64,000 nucleotides of DNA from positions 52,316 through 116,315 of the forward strand of contig NZ_BMOM01000008.1 in assembly GCF_014647075.1 (NCBI RefSeq), in the 5' to 3' direction. The notes beneath the pieces were generated by a model. That model ran no database searches and was not told the origin of the DNA. It saw nothing but the letters and a program-made list of their open reading frames with translations. Each line of letters opens with the position of its first letter. Positions within the stretch are counted from its first letter, which is position 1. This document shows positions 45,745 to 53,761 of this stretch, in pieces. The DNA is from Deinococcus aerophilus (GTDB lineage: Bacteria > Deinococcota > Deinococci > Deinococcales > Deinococcaceae). The position numbers and the translations under genes were made by a program.

Positions 45745-48648
45745 TCAGGTGGACTCCGGCTGTTCGAGCAACCACAGCGCGTCGGCAGGCCGCCACCCGG
45801 CCAGGGATCCGGCGTGCCGGGGATGCAGGGCGCGCAGCACACCCCAGGCACCCGGGATATTCTGGGTTTCCAGCGCCCGCCCCACCGCCCGCCAGACCCC
45901 CGCGCGGAAGGGAGTCAGGGCCGGGTCTGCCAGCGCTTCGCGCAGCCAGTGGACGGTGGCCACCGCTGAGTCGGGAGCGGCGTCGGTCAGGGTGGCGCTG
46001 GCCTCCAGCGTCAGCAACTGCGCCTGCAGGCCGGGATCGGGCGGCCCGCCGCGCAGCGGAGCCACGCGGCGCAGCAAGGCGTGGGCGCGGTTGAGGTCAG
46101 CCAGGGCCAGGTCCGGCTGCCGGGCACGCAGCCGGACCTCGGCGCGCATGGCCCGGGCCTGGGCTTCCTCGTAGGGATGGGCCGCCATCTCCACGGCGCG
46201 GGCCACATCTTCCCCGGCTCGTCCAGGGTCCGGCTCGGCCAGGGCACGGCTGAGGTACATGTCGAACAGCAGAATCTTTTCGCGGTCGCTGGCGGGCGGC
46301 GCACTCGCCGTCAGCGCGTCCAGGCGGTCGCGGGCGTGGCGCAGATCCGGGTGGTCGTGGTCCGGACCGCTCAGGGGCTGCAGGTAGGCATTGCCCAGTC
46401 CGCGCGTCAGGTAGCTCAGGGCCACGCGGTACTCGGTGCGCCGCTGACGGTAGTGCGTCTCGGCCGGTCGCGCTGATCCCCGTTCCAGCAGCGCCAGTGC
46501 GTGGGCCGCGGCCGCCAGGGCCTCGTTGGGGCGGCCCAGGGCGAGCAGAATCGGCACGCCCTCGGAGAGCAGCCGTGCGCGCGGTACTCCGTCGGCGTGG
46601 CGGCGCGGATCGTGCGGCATCACGGCCAGGGCGCGCTCCAGCAGAGTATGGCCCTCGGCGGGCTGCCCCAGGCGGCGCAGGGCCGTGGCGCTGCGGGCCA
46701 GCACCCGCGCCACCTCCTCAGGGGCGCCGCCCGCCGCCTCCAGGCGGACCACCGCGTCGCGCAGGGCCTCCAGGGCGGCGGCGGGCTGGCCCAGCCGCAG
46801 CCGCAGATCGCCCTCCTGGTAGCGGGCGCGGGCCGAGAGCAGCGGGCTGGAGGCGGGCACCGACGCCAGCGCCCGCATGGCTTCTTCCCAGCGGCCTGCG
46901 TCCTTGGCAATCAGGCCGCGCCACAGCGGGGTGCGCGGACCGCCGGCGTCGGCGCGCGGATCGGCGGCGGCGCGGGTGGCCGCGTCGAGGTCGCCGGCCC
47001 AGCGGGCAAGCGCGGCCTCCACGAGCAGCGCGTCGGCCTGAGCGGTCACAGCCCAGAGGTCATGACCGCCCATCGCCGAGACGTCCGGATGATCCAGCTG
47101 GGTGCGGGCGGCCGACATATTCCCGGCCTCCAGACTGCTCTCGGCCAGCTTGACGCGGCCCCAGGCGCGCACCTGCGGGCGGGGGGATTCCAGCAGCGTG
47201 AACAGGGCGTCGCGCAGACGCGGCTCGTGGTACTCGCCCCGGCCGGCATGGTGGGTGATCACCGCGCGGGCCAGCTGCTCCCGGCTGTCCCCATCGGCTC
47301 CCTGACGGATCACCGGCCACAGCGGAGGCAGCCAGCGCGCGTCGTCGGGGTGGGCGCGGATCTGCGCCGCGAGCGCCTCCCAGTCGTTCAGGGCCGCCAT
47401 CGCGGAAAGCCGGAAGGGCCTCAGCCCTGGCACCGACGTTCCGGCCACCCGGCGCAGGGCCTCGGCGCGGGCCGGCGCGGCCACGCCCGGCCACGCGGCG
47501 CGCAGGGCGGGGGTGGGCGTCCAGCCCAACGCGTCCGACCCGGCGAGCAGGGCGCGGGCATGCGGAGGCAAACGCCGTAGTTCACTCCCCAGGGCCGCGT
47601 GCAGCAGCTCCGGGGGCCACGGAGCGCCAGGGGCATGAACGCCGCTGGCATTCAGGGCCGCCGCCGCGCCCGCCAGCTCAGCAATGTGGGGATCGGCAAG
47701 CAGGTCGCCCGCTCCCTGCGCCGCCTCGCCCCCGCTCAGGCGCACCAGCAGCGACAGGCGGTCCAGGTGACGGCCAGTCTCGGCCACCAGCCGCTCGGCC
47801 TCGGGGTGGGTCACGCCCAGCCGCGCCATCAGGTAGGTGCGGGCCTCGGCGGGTGTGGGCGGGTGCAAAGCGATGACCTCGGGCGGGCGCGGCCCCAGCG
47901 CCGCGAGGTCCGGCGCGGATACCTGCTCCAGCGCGAGCAGCACCGCCACCCCAGGTGCCGCCGCCCGCAGCAGATATTCGGCTGCCCAGCGCGCCGGGGA
48001 GATGGCCGAGCCATCGCTCAGGCGCGGCGGTCCTCCCCCGAACTCCAAGTCATCGGTCACCCGCACGAGCAGCGTGCCGGTACCGGGCAGCTGACGGCGC
48101 ACTGCCTCGGCCTGCGCCGCCGCCAGCTGGGCATAGGAGGTGCCCGGGGTGGCGGGCAGCTCCAGCGTCCCGCCCACCTCGCCGGACAGGAACAGGCGGG
48201 TCACCGGCTGCCCGTCTCCGGCCAGCGCCTGGGCCACGCTGTCGAGCAGCACGGTCTTGCCGGCCCCCGCACGGCCCGTCACGATCAGCCGGGGTGCGCG
48301 CCCCGCACGGACTCCGGCCAGAAACTGCTTGTAGGCCCGTTTCTTGCTGCGGCCCAGCAGTTCCAGCTCGGTCGGCAGGGGGGGGGTGGGGGGATGGTCC
48401 CCCGGCGCGGCCTGCGCCCATGGCCGCCCCGCCTCGGCGGCCAGGGCCGCCAGAATGGCCGCCAGAGCGGCCCGGTCCGCCGCCGTGCCGATGTCGCGGT
48501 AGATGATGTTGCGCACGGCCGTGGGCCGGGCTCCACGCGCCTGCATCTCGGCCTCCAGCCAGCGCAGGCTGCCGCGCACCGGCCCACTGCCTCCCGGCGC
48601 CGGGGGCAGGTGCGCGCGCAGGTCGGCCAGCGCCGCCTTCCAGTCCAT
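45745..48648 (-). CDS. Large P-loop NTPase with helical repeats (STAND/AAA-like)
   Basis: A 967-residue cytoplasmic protein. The N-terminal about 90 residues are helical (LEAEMQARGARPTAVRNIIY). A P-loop, VTGRAGAGKTVLLDS, starts at about residue 124, and the region to about 270 looks like an AAA/STAND NTPase (LLVRVTDDLEF; ALEQVSAPDL in the Walker B place). About residues 270-400 may be a winged-helix segment, and residues 480-960 are Ala/Leu-rich helical repeats of TPR type. STAND proteins sense a ligand and oligomerise as switches. No DNA-binding or effector domain is clear. It is divergent from a secreted repeat protein gene. Confidence 0.7.
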   Translation of the reverse strand: MDWKAALADLRAHLPPAPGGSGPVRGSLRWLEAEMQARGARPTAVRNIIYRDIGTAADRAALAAILAALAAEAGRPWAQAAPGDHPPTPPLPTELELLGRSKKRAYKQFLAGVRAGRAPRLIVTGRAGAGKTVLLDSVAQALAGDGQPVTRLFLSGEVGGTLELPATPGTSYAQLAAAQAEAVRRQLPGTGTLLVRVTDDLEFGGGPPRLSDGSAISPARWAAEYLLRAAAPGVAVLLALEQVSAPDLAALGPRPPEVIALHPPTPAEARTYLMARLGVTHPEAERLVAETGRHLDRLSLLVRLSGGEAAQGAGDLLADPHIAELAGAAAALNASGVHAPGAPWPPELLHAALGSELRRLPPHARALLAGSDALGWTPTPALRAAWPGVAAPARAEALRRVAGTSVPGLRPFRLSAMAALNDWEALAAQIRAHPDDARWLPPLWPVIRQGADGDSREQLARAVITHHAGRGEYHEPRLRDALFTLLESPRPQVRAWGRVKLAESSLEAGNMSAARTQLDHPDVSAMGGHDLWAVTAQADALLVEAALARWAGDLDAATRAAADPRADAGGPRTPLWRGLIAKDAGRWEEAMRALASVPASSPLLSARARYQEGDLRLRLGQPAAALEALRDAVVRLEAAGGAPEEVARVLARSATALRRLGQPAEGHTLLERALAVMPHDPRRHADGVPRARLLSEGVPILLALGRPNEALAAAAHALALLERGSARPAETHYRQRRTEYRVALSYLTRGLGNAYLQPLSGPDHDHPDLRHARDRLDALTASAPPASDREKILLFDMYLSRALAEPDPGRAGEDVARAVEMAAHPYEEAQARAMRAEVRLRARQPDLALADLNRAHALLRRVAPLRGGPPDPGLQAQLLTLEASATLTDAAPDSAVATVHWLREALADPALTPFRAGVWRAVGRALETQNIPGAWGVLRALHPRHAGSLAGWRPADALWLLEQPEST

Positions 48649-48655
48649 GGCCCTG

Positions 48656-48661
48656 AGGCTA
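48656..48661 (-). promoter_or_regulatory. -10 element (TAGCCT) of the NTPase/repeat gene
   Basis: TAGCCT plus seven bases leads to ATG 48648. This puts the start at MDWKAAL and not at the longer upstream ATG. Confidence 0.55.
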
Positions 48662-48710
48662 GCACCCCGCCGCACCCTTGGACCCGGTGCAGGAAAGAGC
48701 GGGAGTGCCG

Positions 48711-48732
48711 TGTCTGACGTCGGCATCAGACA
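48711..48732. promoter_or_regulatory. Inverted repeat overlapping a -35 (operator candidate)
   Basis: TGTCTGA and TCAGACA are separated by eight bases. The right arm covers the -35 position of the secreted repeat-protein promoter. It lies between that gene and the divergent NTPase gene, so it could regulate either or both. Confidence 0.5.
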
Positions 48733-48755
48733 TGGAGCGGGCGGCTGTGTATACT
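48727..48755 (+). promoter_or_regulatory. Promoter of the secreted repeat-protein gene
   Basis: A -35-like CAGACA (48727-48732), 17 bases, then TATACT (48750-48755). The leader is about 37 bases and carries GGAG at 48790-48793, six bases before the ATG. Confidence 0.6.
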
Positions 48756-48798
48756 CGGCGCAGCTCACAACACCCAATCCCTTTTTTCTGGAGACTCA

Positions 48799-49500
48799 AT
48801 GCGTACATCTGTCATGATCCTTGCCCTGACCACCACCCTCGCCGCCACCGCCCATGCCCAGAGCCAGGCCGCTGCCCAGGCCCTGTACGACCAGGGCAAG
48901 TGGCAGGAAGCCGCCACCGTCGCCGCGGCCCTGAACACCAGCGCGGGCCTGGCGCTTGCGGCCGAGGCCACCACCGCCGGGGCCAGCCTCGTGGCCGACA
49001 GCCAGAAAAAGGCGCTGTTCCAGAAGGCGCAGGACTACGCCAACGCCGCCATCTCCAAGGACAAGAACAACGCCGAGGCCTACTTTGAGCTGGCGCGTGC
49101 CCAGGGCCGCCTGGCCCAGTTCGTGGGCATCCTGCAGAGCCTGGGCCTGGCCGGGGACATGAAGAAGAATCTGGACCAGGCGGTTGCCCTGAACTCCAAG
49201 CTCGCCGGCGCCTACGTGGCCCTGGGCCTGTGGCATGCCAACCTGGACGCCAAGGGCTTTATCGCCCGGCGCGCCACCGGAGCCGACCGCAACCAGATTG
49301 CTCCCAACTTCGAGAAGGCCCTTGCGCTGGAGCCGAACACGGCCATTCACCGCATCGAGTACGCCAACGCCCTGATTCTGCTGGGCAAGAAGACCGATGC
49401 CGCCGCGCAGCTGCAGCGTGCCGTAACCCTGCCTGCCGAGACGTTCTGGGAAAAGCGCGACCAGGAAACGGCCAAGAAGACGCTGGCCGGCCTGAAGTAA
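48799..49500 (+). CDS. Secreted tetratricopeptide-like repeat protein
   Basis: A 233-residue exported protein with a signal peptide (MRTSVMILALTTTLAATAHA). The mature part is helical with TPR-like pairs (AAQALYDQGKWQEAATVA, AQDYANAAISKD, NNAEAYFELARAQGRLAQ, FEKALALEPNTAIHRIEYANALIL). Such proteins scaffold complexes in the periplasm or outer envelope; no enzymatic motif is present. The strong TATACT promoter, leader and GGAG suggest high expression. A palindrome overlaps its -35. An 18-base perfect hairpin follows the stop. Confidence 0.82.
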   Translation: MRTSVMILALTTTLAATAHAQSQAAAQALYDQGKWQEAATVAAALNTSAGLALAAEATTAGASLVADSQKKALFQKAQDYANAAISKDKNNAEAYFELARAQGRLAQFVGILQSLGLAGDMKKNLDQAVALNSKLAGAYVALGLWHANLDAKGFIARRATGADRNQIAPNFEKALALEPNTAIHRIEYANALILLGKKTDAAAQLQRAVTLPAETFWEKRDQETAKKTLAGLK

Positions 49501-49511
49501 GGCAGCCTGAC

Positions 49512-49553
49512 CCGGCGGCCCCGCCTCCCAGACCAGGGAGGCGGGGCCGCCGG
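49512..49553 (+). terminator. Strong GC hairpin after the secreted repeat-protein gene
   Basis: Two perfect 18-base arms (CCGGCGGCCCCGCCTCCC and its complement) with a six-base loop, 11 bases after the stop. No T-run follows, so it may act by Rho or by stabilising the mRNA 3' end. Confidence 0.65.
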
Positions 49554-49618
49554 TCATTGACGGCTGGGCCTCGTTGGTGGGATGGGGGGCGACACCCCCC
49601 CTCCTCCCCCACCCCTGC

Positions 49619-49624
49619 TAGATT
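49619..49624 (+). promoter_or_regulatory. -10 element (TAGATT) of the PhzF gene
   Basis: TAGATT plus six bases leads to ATG 49631, leaderless. Just upstream, six G and six C residues flank a five-base loop (49584-49600). Confidence 0.55.
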
Positions 49625-49630
49625 GACCGC

Positions 49631-50530
49631 ATGATCGTCTACAGCGAGGTGAGCGCCTTTACGCAGACGCCGGGGCAGGGCAACCGTGCGGGCGTGGTGC
49701 TGGACGCCGCCGCGCTCTCGGAAGCCGAGATGCGCGAGCTCGCGGCCTTTGTGGGGGCCCCCGAGACCGTCTTCGTGACCCGCATGGGCGGCGGGCGGGT
49801 GCGGGTGCGCTATTTCACGCCCACCCAGGAAGTGGAGTTCTGCGGCCACGCCACGCTGGCCCTGGGATTGATGCTGGCGCAGGCCGGGCACTGGCACGGC
49901 GAGACGCTGGAACTCGAAACCCTGGCCGGCCGCGTGCCGCTGCGGCTGGTGTCCGAGGCGGGCGTGCCCAGCCAGATCTGGATGCGTCAGCAACGCCCGC
50001 AGACGCGCCCGCTGCCGCTGAGCCTGCGCGCCGAACTCGCCGAGGCGCTGGGCATCGATTCGCGCACCATCCACCGGGGGCTGCCTCTGGCGGCGGCGAG
50101 TACGGGGCTATGGAGCGCGTTTGTGCCCCTGCTCGACCCCCTGATCCTGGACGCCCTGGAACCCGATTTCGCGCACGTCGAGGCACTGTGCGGAGCGCTG
50201 GAGGTGGGCAGCGTCTACGCCTACGCCCCCATGGGCGTCAACCGCTTTGCCGCGCGCGATTTCGCCCCGGGGCTGGGCATCCCCGAGGACCCGGTGACCG
50301 GCAGTGCCGGCGGCGCCCTGATGGCGCTGCTTGCCCAGGAAGGCCGCCTGCCCGTGCGTGCGGGGCGGGCCTGCGGCGTGATTTACCAGGGCCACGCCCT
50401 GGGAACCCCCGGCGAAGTGGAGGTAGAGGTCGAGATGCTGGGCAACAGCGTGGTGGCCGTTCACGTGGGCGGCTGCGCGGCCCTGGAACGCGAGGGCACT
50501 TGGACCCGGCAGCCCGAACCCGGCCGGTAA
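49631..50530 (+). CDS. PhzF family isomerase
   Basis: A 299-residue PhzF-fold protein with two similar halves. E45 in GAPETVFV is the catalytic acid, [10 protein letters not shown] is the family loop, and [10 protein letters not shown] is its partner in the second half. In Pseudomonas PhzF isomerises a phenazine intermediate; most homologues in other genomes have unknown isomerase/epimerase activity. No phenazine genes are near, so a different substrate is expected. It converges on purD. Confidence 0.88.
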   Translation: MIVYSEVSAFTQTPGQGNRAGVVLDAAALSEAEMRELAAFVGAPETVFVTRMGGGRVRVRYFTPTQEVEFCGHATLALGLMLAQAGHWHGETLELETLAGRVPLRLVSEAGVPSQIWMRQQRPQTRPLPLSLRAELAEALGIDSRTIHRGLPLAAASTGLWSAFVPLLDPLILDALEPDFAHVEALCGALEVGSVYAYAPMGVNRFAARDFAPGLGIPEDPVTGSAGGALMALLAQEGRLPVRAGRACGVIYQGHALGTPGEVEVEVEMLGNSVVAVHVGGCAALEREGTWTRQPEPGR

Positions 50531-50536
50531 CGGCGC

Positions 50537-51787
50537 TCAGGCCTGTGAATCAGGCCGCGCGCCGATGCGGGAGCCGAGGTCGCGCCGCCACTGTGCGCCG
50601 GGAAACTCCACCCGGTCACTCAGCGCGTAGGCCCGCGTCAGGGCAGCGTTCAGGGTGGGGGCCACGGCGGTGACGGCCAGCACCCGCCCGCCGTGGCTGA
50701 GCAGTTCGCCGCCCTGCTCGCGCGTTCCGGCGTGGTAGATCACCTCGCCCCCGGCAGGCTCCGGCAGGCGCAGAGGAATGCCGCGCTGTGGGTCGCCGGG
50801 GTAGCCGGGCGCGGCCAGAATCACCACCGCGCTGGCTTCGTTGCTAAAACGCACGTCCTGCGGGTTCAGCCCACCCCGGGCGGCGTCCAGAGCATGCTGG
50901 GCCAGGTCGCTTCGCAGCAGGGGCAGCACCGCCTCGGCCTCGGGGTCACCGAAACGGGCATTGAATTCCACCACCCGGGGGCCTTCGGGCGTGAGCATCA
51001 GGCCGGCATACAGCACCCCCTGAAAGGGCATTCCCTCCGCACGCATCCCGGCCAGGGTGGGGGCGATGATGCGTTCGCGGATAAAGGTGAGATCACGGTC
51101 ACTCAGCGGAAACGGACAGATCACGCCCATACCGCCGGTCATGGGACCGGTGTCGCCCTCGTGGATGGTCTTGTGGTCCTGGCTCGGCGGGGTCAGGGCA
51201 AAGCGCTCGCCGTCGGTGAGGGCGAGCACCGTGACCTCCTGACCGGTCATGAAGTCCTCAATGACCGCCTGGGCACCCGGCACGCTGAAGATGTCGCGCA
51301 GGGCAGCCTGTGCCTCGGCCGCGCTGCCGGCGATGGTCACGCCCTTGCCCGCCCGCAGGCCCGCGTCCTTGACCACCACCGGCGGGGTCAGACGTGCGGT
51401 GTGGGCCAGGGCGGCATCCAGCGTGTCAAAGGTGGCGTGCTGGGCGGTGGGGATGCCGTGGCGTCCCATGAACGCCTTGCTCCATCCCTTGTCTCCTTCC
51501 AGGCGGCTGGCGGCGCGGGTGGGGCCAAAGGCGGGAACGCCGCGCCGCGTGCAGGCGTCCACCACGCCGCCGGCCAGATACGCCTCCGGGCCGACGATCA
51601 CCACGTCCACACCCTCGCGCACGGCGAGATCCGCCAGCGCCTCGGCGTCCTGGGCACTGTCCAGCACGCGGGCCTGCGCGGCGATACCGGGGTTGCCGGG
51701 GGTACACAGCACCTCATGGCCGGCGCGCGTGCAGGCGTGGACGATGGCGTGCTCGCGCCCGCCACCGCCGATGACCAGAACCCTCAT
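50537..51787 (-). CDS. purD: Phosphoribosylamine-glycine ligase
   Basis: GAR synthetase, the second step of purine synthesis, an ATP-grasp enzyme. It has 416 residues. It opens with [15 protein letters not shown], shows PEAYLAGG, then the ATP-grasp segments [37 protein letters not shown] and the ligand-binding [12 protein letters not shown]. The start overlaps the stop of the metallo-beta-lactamase gene (ATGA). It is the third gene of an operon beginning with a small membrane protein. Confidence 0.97.
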   Translation of the reverse strand: MRVLVIGGGGREHAIVHACTRAGHEVLCTPGNPGIAAQARVLDSAQDAEALADLAVREGVDVVIVGPEAYLAGGVVDACTRRGVPAFGPTRAASRLEGDKGWSKAFMGRHGIPTAQHATFDTLDAALAHTARLTPPVVVKDAGLRAGKGVTIAGSAAEAQAALRDIFSVPGAQAVIEDFMTGQEVTVLALTDGERFALTPPSQDHKTIHEGDTGPMTGGMGVICPFPLSDRDLTFIRERIIAPTLAGMRAEGMPFQGVLYAGLMLTPEGPRVVEFNARFGDPEAEAVLPLLRSDLAQHALDAARGGLNPQDVRFSNEASAVVILAAPGYPGDPQRGIPLRLPEPAGGEVIYHAGTREQGGELLSHGGRVLAVTAVAPTLNAALTRAYALSDRVEFPGAQWRRDLGSRIGARPDSQA

Positions 51788-52704
51788 CGCGTGCCGCTCC
51801 GGACCGCTTTTTTCTGCCAGTAACGCATCAGCCCCTGCACACTCATCCATGGGGGGCACGCGAACTCGTAGCGGGCGGGCAGGTCGGCACTCTCGGCGCT
51901 CAGCTCGGCCAGCAACACCCGGGTGTACGCCGCCGAGATCGCCTCAAAGTCCTGGCCCAGTTCCAGACCAAAGCGGATGCGTTCGGCGTCCACCTCCATC
52001 TTCTGAAGCAGGCCGTCCCAGTGGGCCTCCGTGTTGGCGTAGCTGCCGAAATGCGCCAGATGCAACGTCTGGGCCTCCCGTCCACGCAGGGTGGCCACGC
52101 TCGTTTTCCAGACCTCCAGATCAATGTCTGGCGGCGGGGTCGGAGCACGCGGGGTCTGGGCCGCGTCCAGCCGCACGCCCCCCACATCCCCCACGAACAG
52201 GTCCGGCCCGATGTGGTACGCGAGATGGTGCACCGCGTGACCGGGGGTGTACAGCGCGTCTATCTGCGTGTGGCCGAGTTGCAGGGATTCGCCCCCGCTC
52301 AGGACGGTCATGCGGTCCTCGGGAATCGGCAGCATCTCGCCCCACAGCCGGTCCATCGCGTCGCCGTAGATCTGGGTGGCGCTGGCGACCAGCCGTTCGG
52401 GGCTCGCCAGATGCCGGGCTCCGCGCTCATGCACGTAAACCCGCGCCTGCGGCACCCGCTTCAGGATGGTCCCGGCGGCCCCGGCATGGTCGAAATGGAT
52501 GTGCGTGAGCAGCAGGTGACGCACGTCGTCCAGGGTGGCGCCCAGCACCTCCAGACCGGCGCTCAGGGCGGGCAGGGTGCTTGTCGGACCGGTATCCACC
52601 ACGGCCAGCCCGTCCCCGGTATCCAGCAGGTAGGCGGCGATCACGCCCGGGGTGTCCTGGAAGTGCAGGTCCACCGTCTGGACTCCACGCAGCGCGGCGG
52701 TCAC
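51784..52704 (-). CDS. Metallo-beta-lactamase-fold hydrolase
   Basis: A 306-residue MBL-fold protein. The metal motif is [14 protein letters not shown] (HxHxDH) with further ligands in [11 protein letters not shown] and in HLAHFGS. The N-terminal strand is VDTGPTSTL. It is cytoplasmic and of the glyoxalase II / lactonase-like group; the substrate is unknown. GTG 52704 overlaps the stop of the small membrane gene (GTGA) and its own stop overlaps purD (ATGA), so the three are translationally linked. Confidence 0.86.
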   Translation of the reverse strand: MTAALRGVQTVDLHFQDTPGVIAAYLLDTGDGLAVVDTGPTSTLPALSAGLEVLGATLDDVRHLLLTHIHFDHAGAAGTILKRVPQARVYVHERGARHLASPERLVASATQIYGDAMDRLWGEMLPIPEDRMTVLSGGESLQLGHTQIDALYTPGHAVHHLAYHIGPDLFVGDVGGVRLDAAQTPRAPTPPPDIDLEVWKTSVATLRGREAQTLHLAHFGSYANTEAHWDGLLQKMEVDAERIRFGLELGQDFEAISAAYTRVLLAELSAESADLPARYEFACPPWMSVQGLMRYWQKKAVRSGTR

Positions 52705-52874
52705 GCGGACCCCGAGAGGCGGGCCACGGCGAGCACAGCAGCGGCGGCGAACTGCACGAAGGCCACGATTCGCAGCGCCCCCGCGTTCGGGGCGGCCTTG
52801 AGCGGCCCCAGGCTGAGCATCAGGATGAAGGTCGCGCTGAGCAGGATGAACCCGCAAAAAAGCCAGAGAGCCAT
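52701..52874 (-). CDS. Two-helix membrane peptide, 57 residues
   Basis: A 57-residue protein with two hydrophobic segments (LWLFCGFILLSATFILML and IVAFVQFAAAAVLAVARL) separated by a short loop GPLKAAPNAGA. Its TGA overlaps the GTG of the MBL gene (GTGA). A TATTCT -10 lies exactly seven bases upstream of its ATG. It heads the operon with the MBL hydrolase and purD. The promoter fit, coupling and clear two-helix pattern make it a real gene. The function is unknown. Confidence 0.75.
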   Translation of the reverse strand: MALWLFCGFILLSATFILMLSLGPLKAAPNAGALRIVAFVQFAAAAVLAVARLSGSA

Positions 52875-52881
52875 GACCAGC

Positions 52882-52887
52882 AGAATA
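52882..52887 (-). promoter_or_regulatory. -10 element (TATTCT) of the membrane peptide-MBL-purD operon
   Basis: TATTCT plus seven bases leads to ATG 52874. This is the only promoter visible for purD. Confidence 0.55.
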
Positions 52888-52908
52888 CCGGCAAGCGGCG
52901 GGGAAAGG

Positions 52909-53256
52909 TCAGGCGCGGGGAGCGGTGAGCGCGATCACGCTGTCCCAGCTGTCGGGCTGCCGGGGGTCGTCCAGCGCGGCGCGGTTGCGTCCCTCATGGC
53001 CGCATTTCGCGCAGCGGTGCAGCACCATCCAGCCCTTCTTGCCGCTGAGTTCGGCGCCCACCGGAACCATCACGCCGTGGCAGGTGCTCGCGCGGTCGCC
53101 GGGCAGAACGTCCACGTGCAGGCTGTGCAGGCATTCGGGGCAGTGGTTGCGGACGCTGCCGTTGCTCAGCGGAAGCACCTGCGCGCCGCAGTGCTGGCAG
53201 GCAAAGGCGTTGTTGGTGCCCTGCACCGTGAACCGGCGGCCTCCGGAAGCGGTCAT
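52909..53256 (-). CDS. RNHCP domain protein
   Basis: A 115-residue protein named for its Arg-Asn-His-Cys-Pro motif, here SVRNHCPECLHS. Two more CxxC pairs (CQHCG; CAKCG) surround it, so it probably binds one or two zinc ions. The role of the family is unknown; some members occur near tRNA- or translation-related genes. Its start overlaps the stop of a membrane protein gene (ATGA). Confidence 0.85.
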   Translation of the reverse strand: MTASGGRRFTVQGTNNAFACQHCGAQVLPLSNGSVRNHCPECLHSLHVDVLPGDRASTCHGVMVPVGAELSGKKGWMVLHRCAKCGHEGRNRAALDDPRQPDSWDSVIALTAPRA

Positions 53257-53684
53257 GGCCTGCGCCTCAGCTGTTGCCCGCGCATTTCCCAGCGCGAGTC
53301 CAGAAAGGCCCGGATGGCGGCGGTGCCCACCAGGGCCGTGCCGAGCAGCAGGTACACCAGCCCCGCCCCGCTCACCACCCAGCCCTGCCAGTTCACTGAG
53401 CCCACGAGCAGGCCCACCACGAAGACCACCAGACCGGCCACCATGCACATGCCCACGGTCAGCCGCCATGCCCACACGCTGCCGCGCCACACACTCCACA
53501 GCAGCGCGGCGGTGGCGGCGGCGTACAGCAGGTTGCGTCCCAGGTCGGCGGTCTGGCCCTGCACCAGACCCGCCACAAAGGGCGTGACCGTCACCATGAA
53601 CAGACCCACGAGCACCACCAGCGTCGGGAGGCGTCCGGACTCGGCCAGCCGGGGATCAAAGGGAGAGGCAGCGGGGGACGGCAT
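53253..53684 (-). CDS. Four-helix membrane protein, 143 residues
   Basis: A 143-residue integral membrane protein with about four hydrophobic segments (TLVVLVGLFMVTVTPFVAGL, NLLYAAATAALLWSVW, LTVGMCMVAGLVVFVVGLLV, GWVVSGAGLVYLLLGTALVG). Both ends are short and charged. I do not recognise a family. It is translationally coupled to the RNHCP gene. The ATG at 53684 has no clear -10 or ribosome binding site close by. Confidence 0.7.
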   Translation of the reverse strand: MPSPAASPFDPRLAESGRLPTLVVLVGLFMVTVTPFVAGLVQGQTADLGRNLLYAAATAALLWSVWRGSVWAWRLTVGMCMVAGLVVFVVGLLVGSVNWQGWVVSGAGLVYLLLGTALVGTAAIRAFLDSRWEMRGQQLRRRP

Positions 53685-53761
53685 ACGTTCTGTATTTCAG
53701 CACGGCGCAGGCGGGACAATTGGGAGGCGCGGCGGAGTGGGAACGTTCCGGAGCCCCAGCT

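Noticed and set aside
49584..49600. Six-G, six-C hairpin just before the PhzF promoter
   Set aside because: Too simple in a GC-rich genome; it may be the tail of the preceding gene's termination region, without further evidence.
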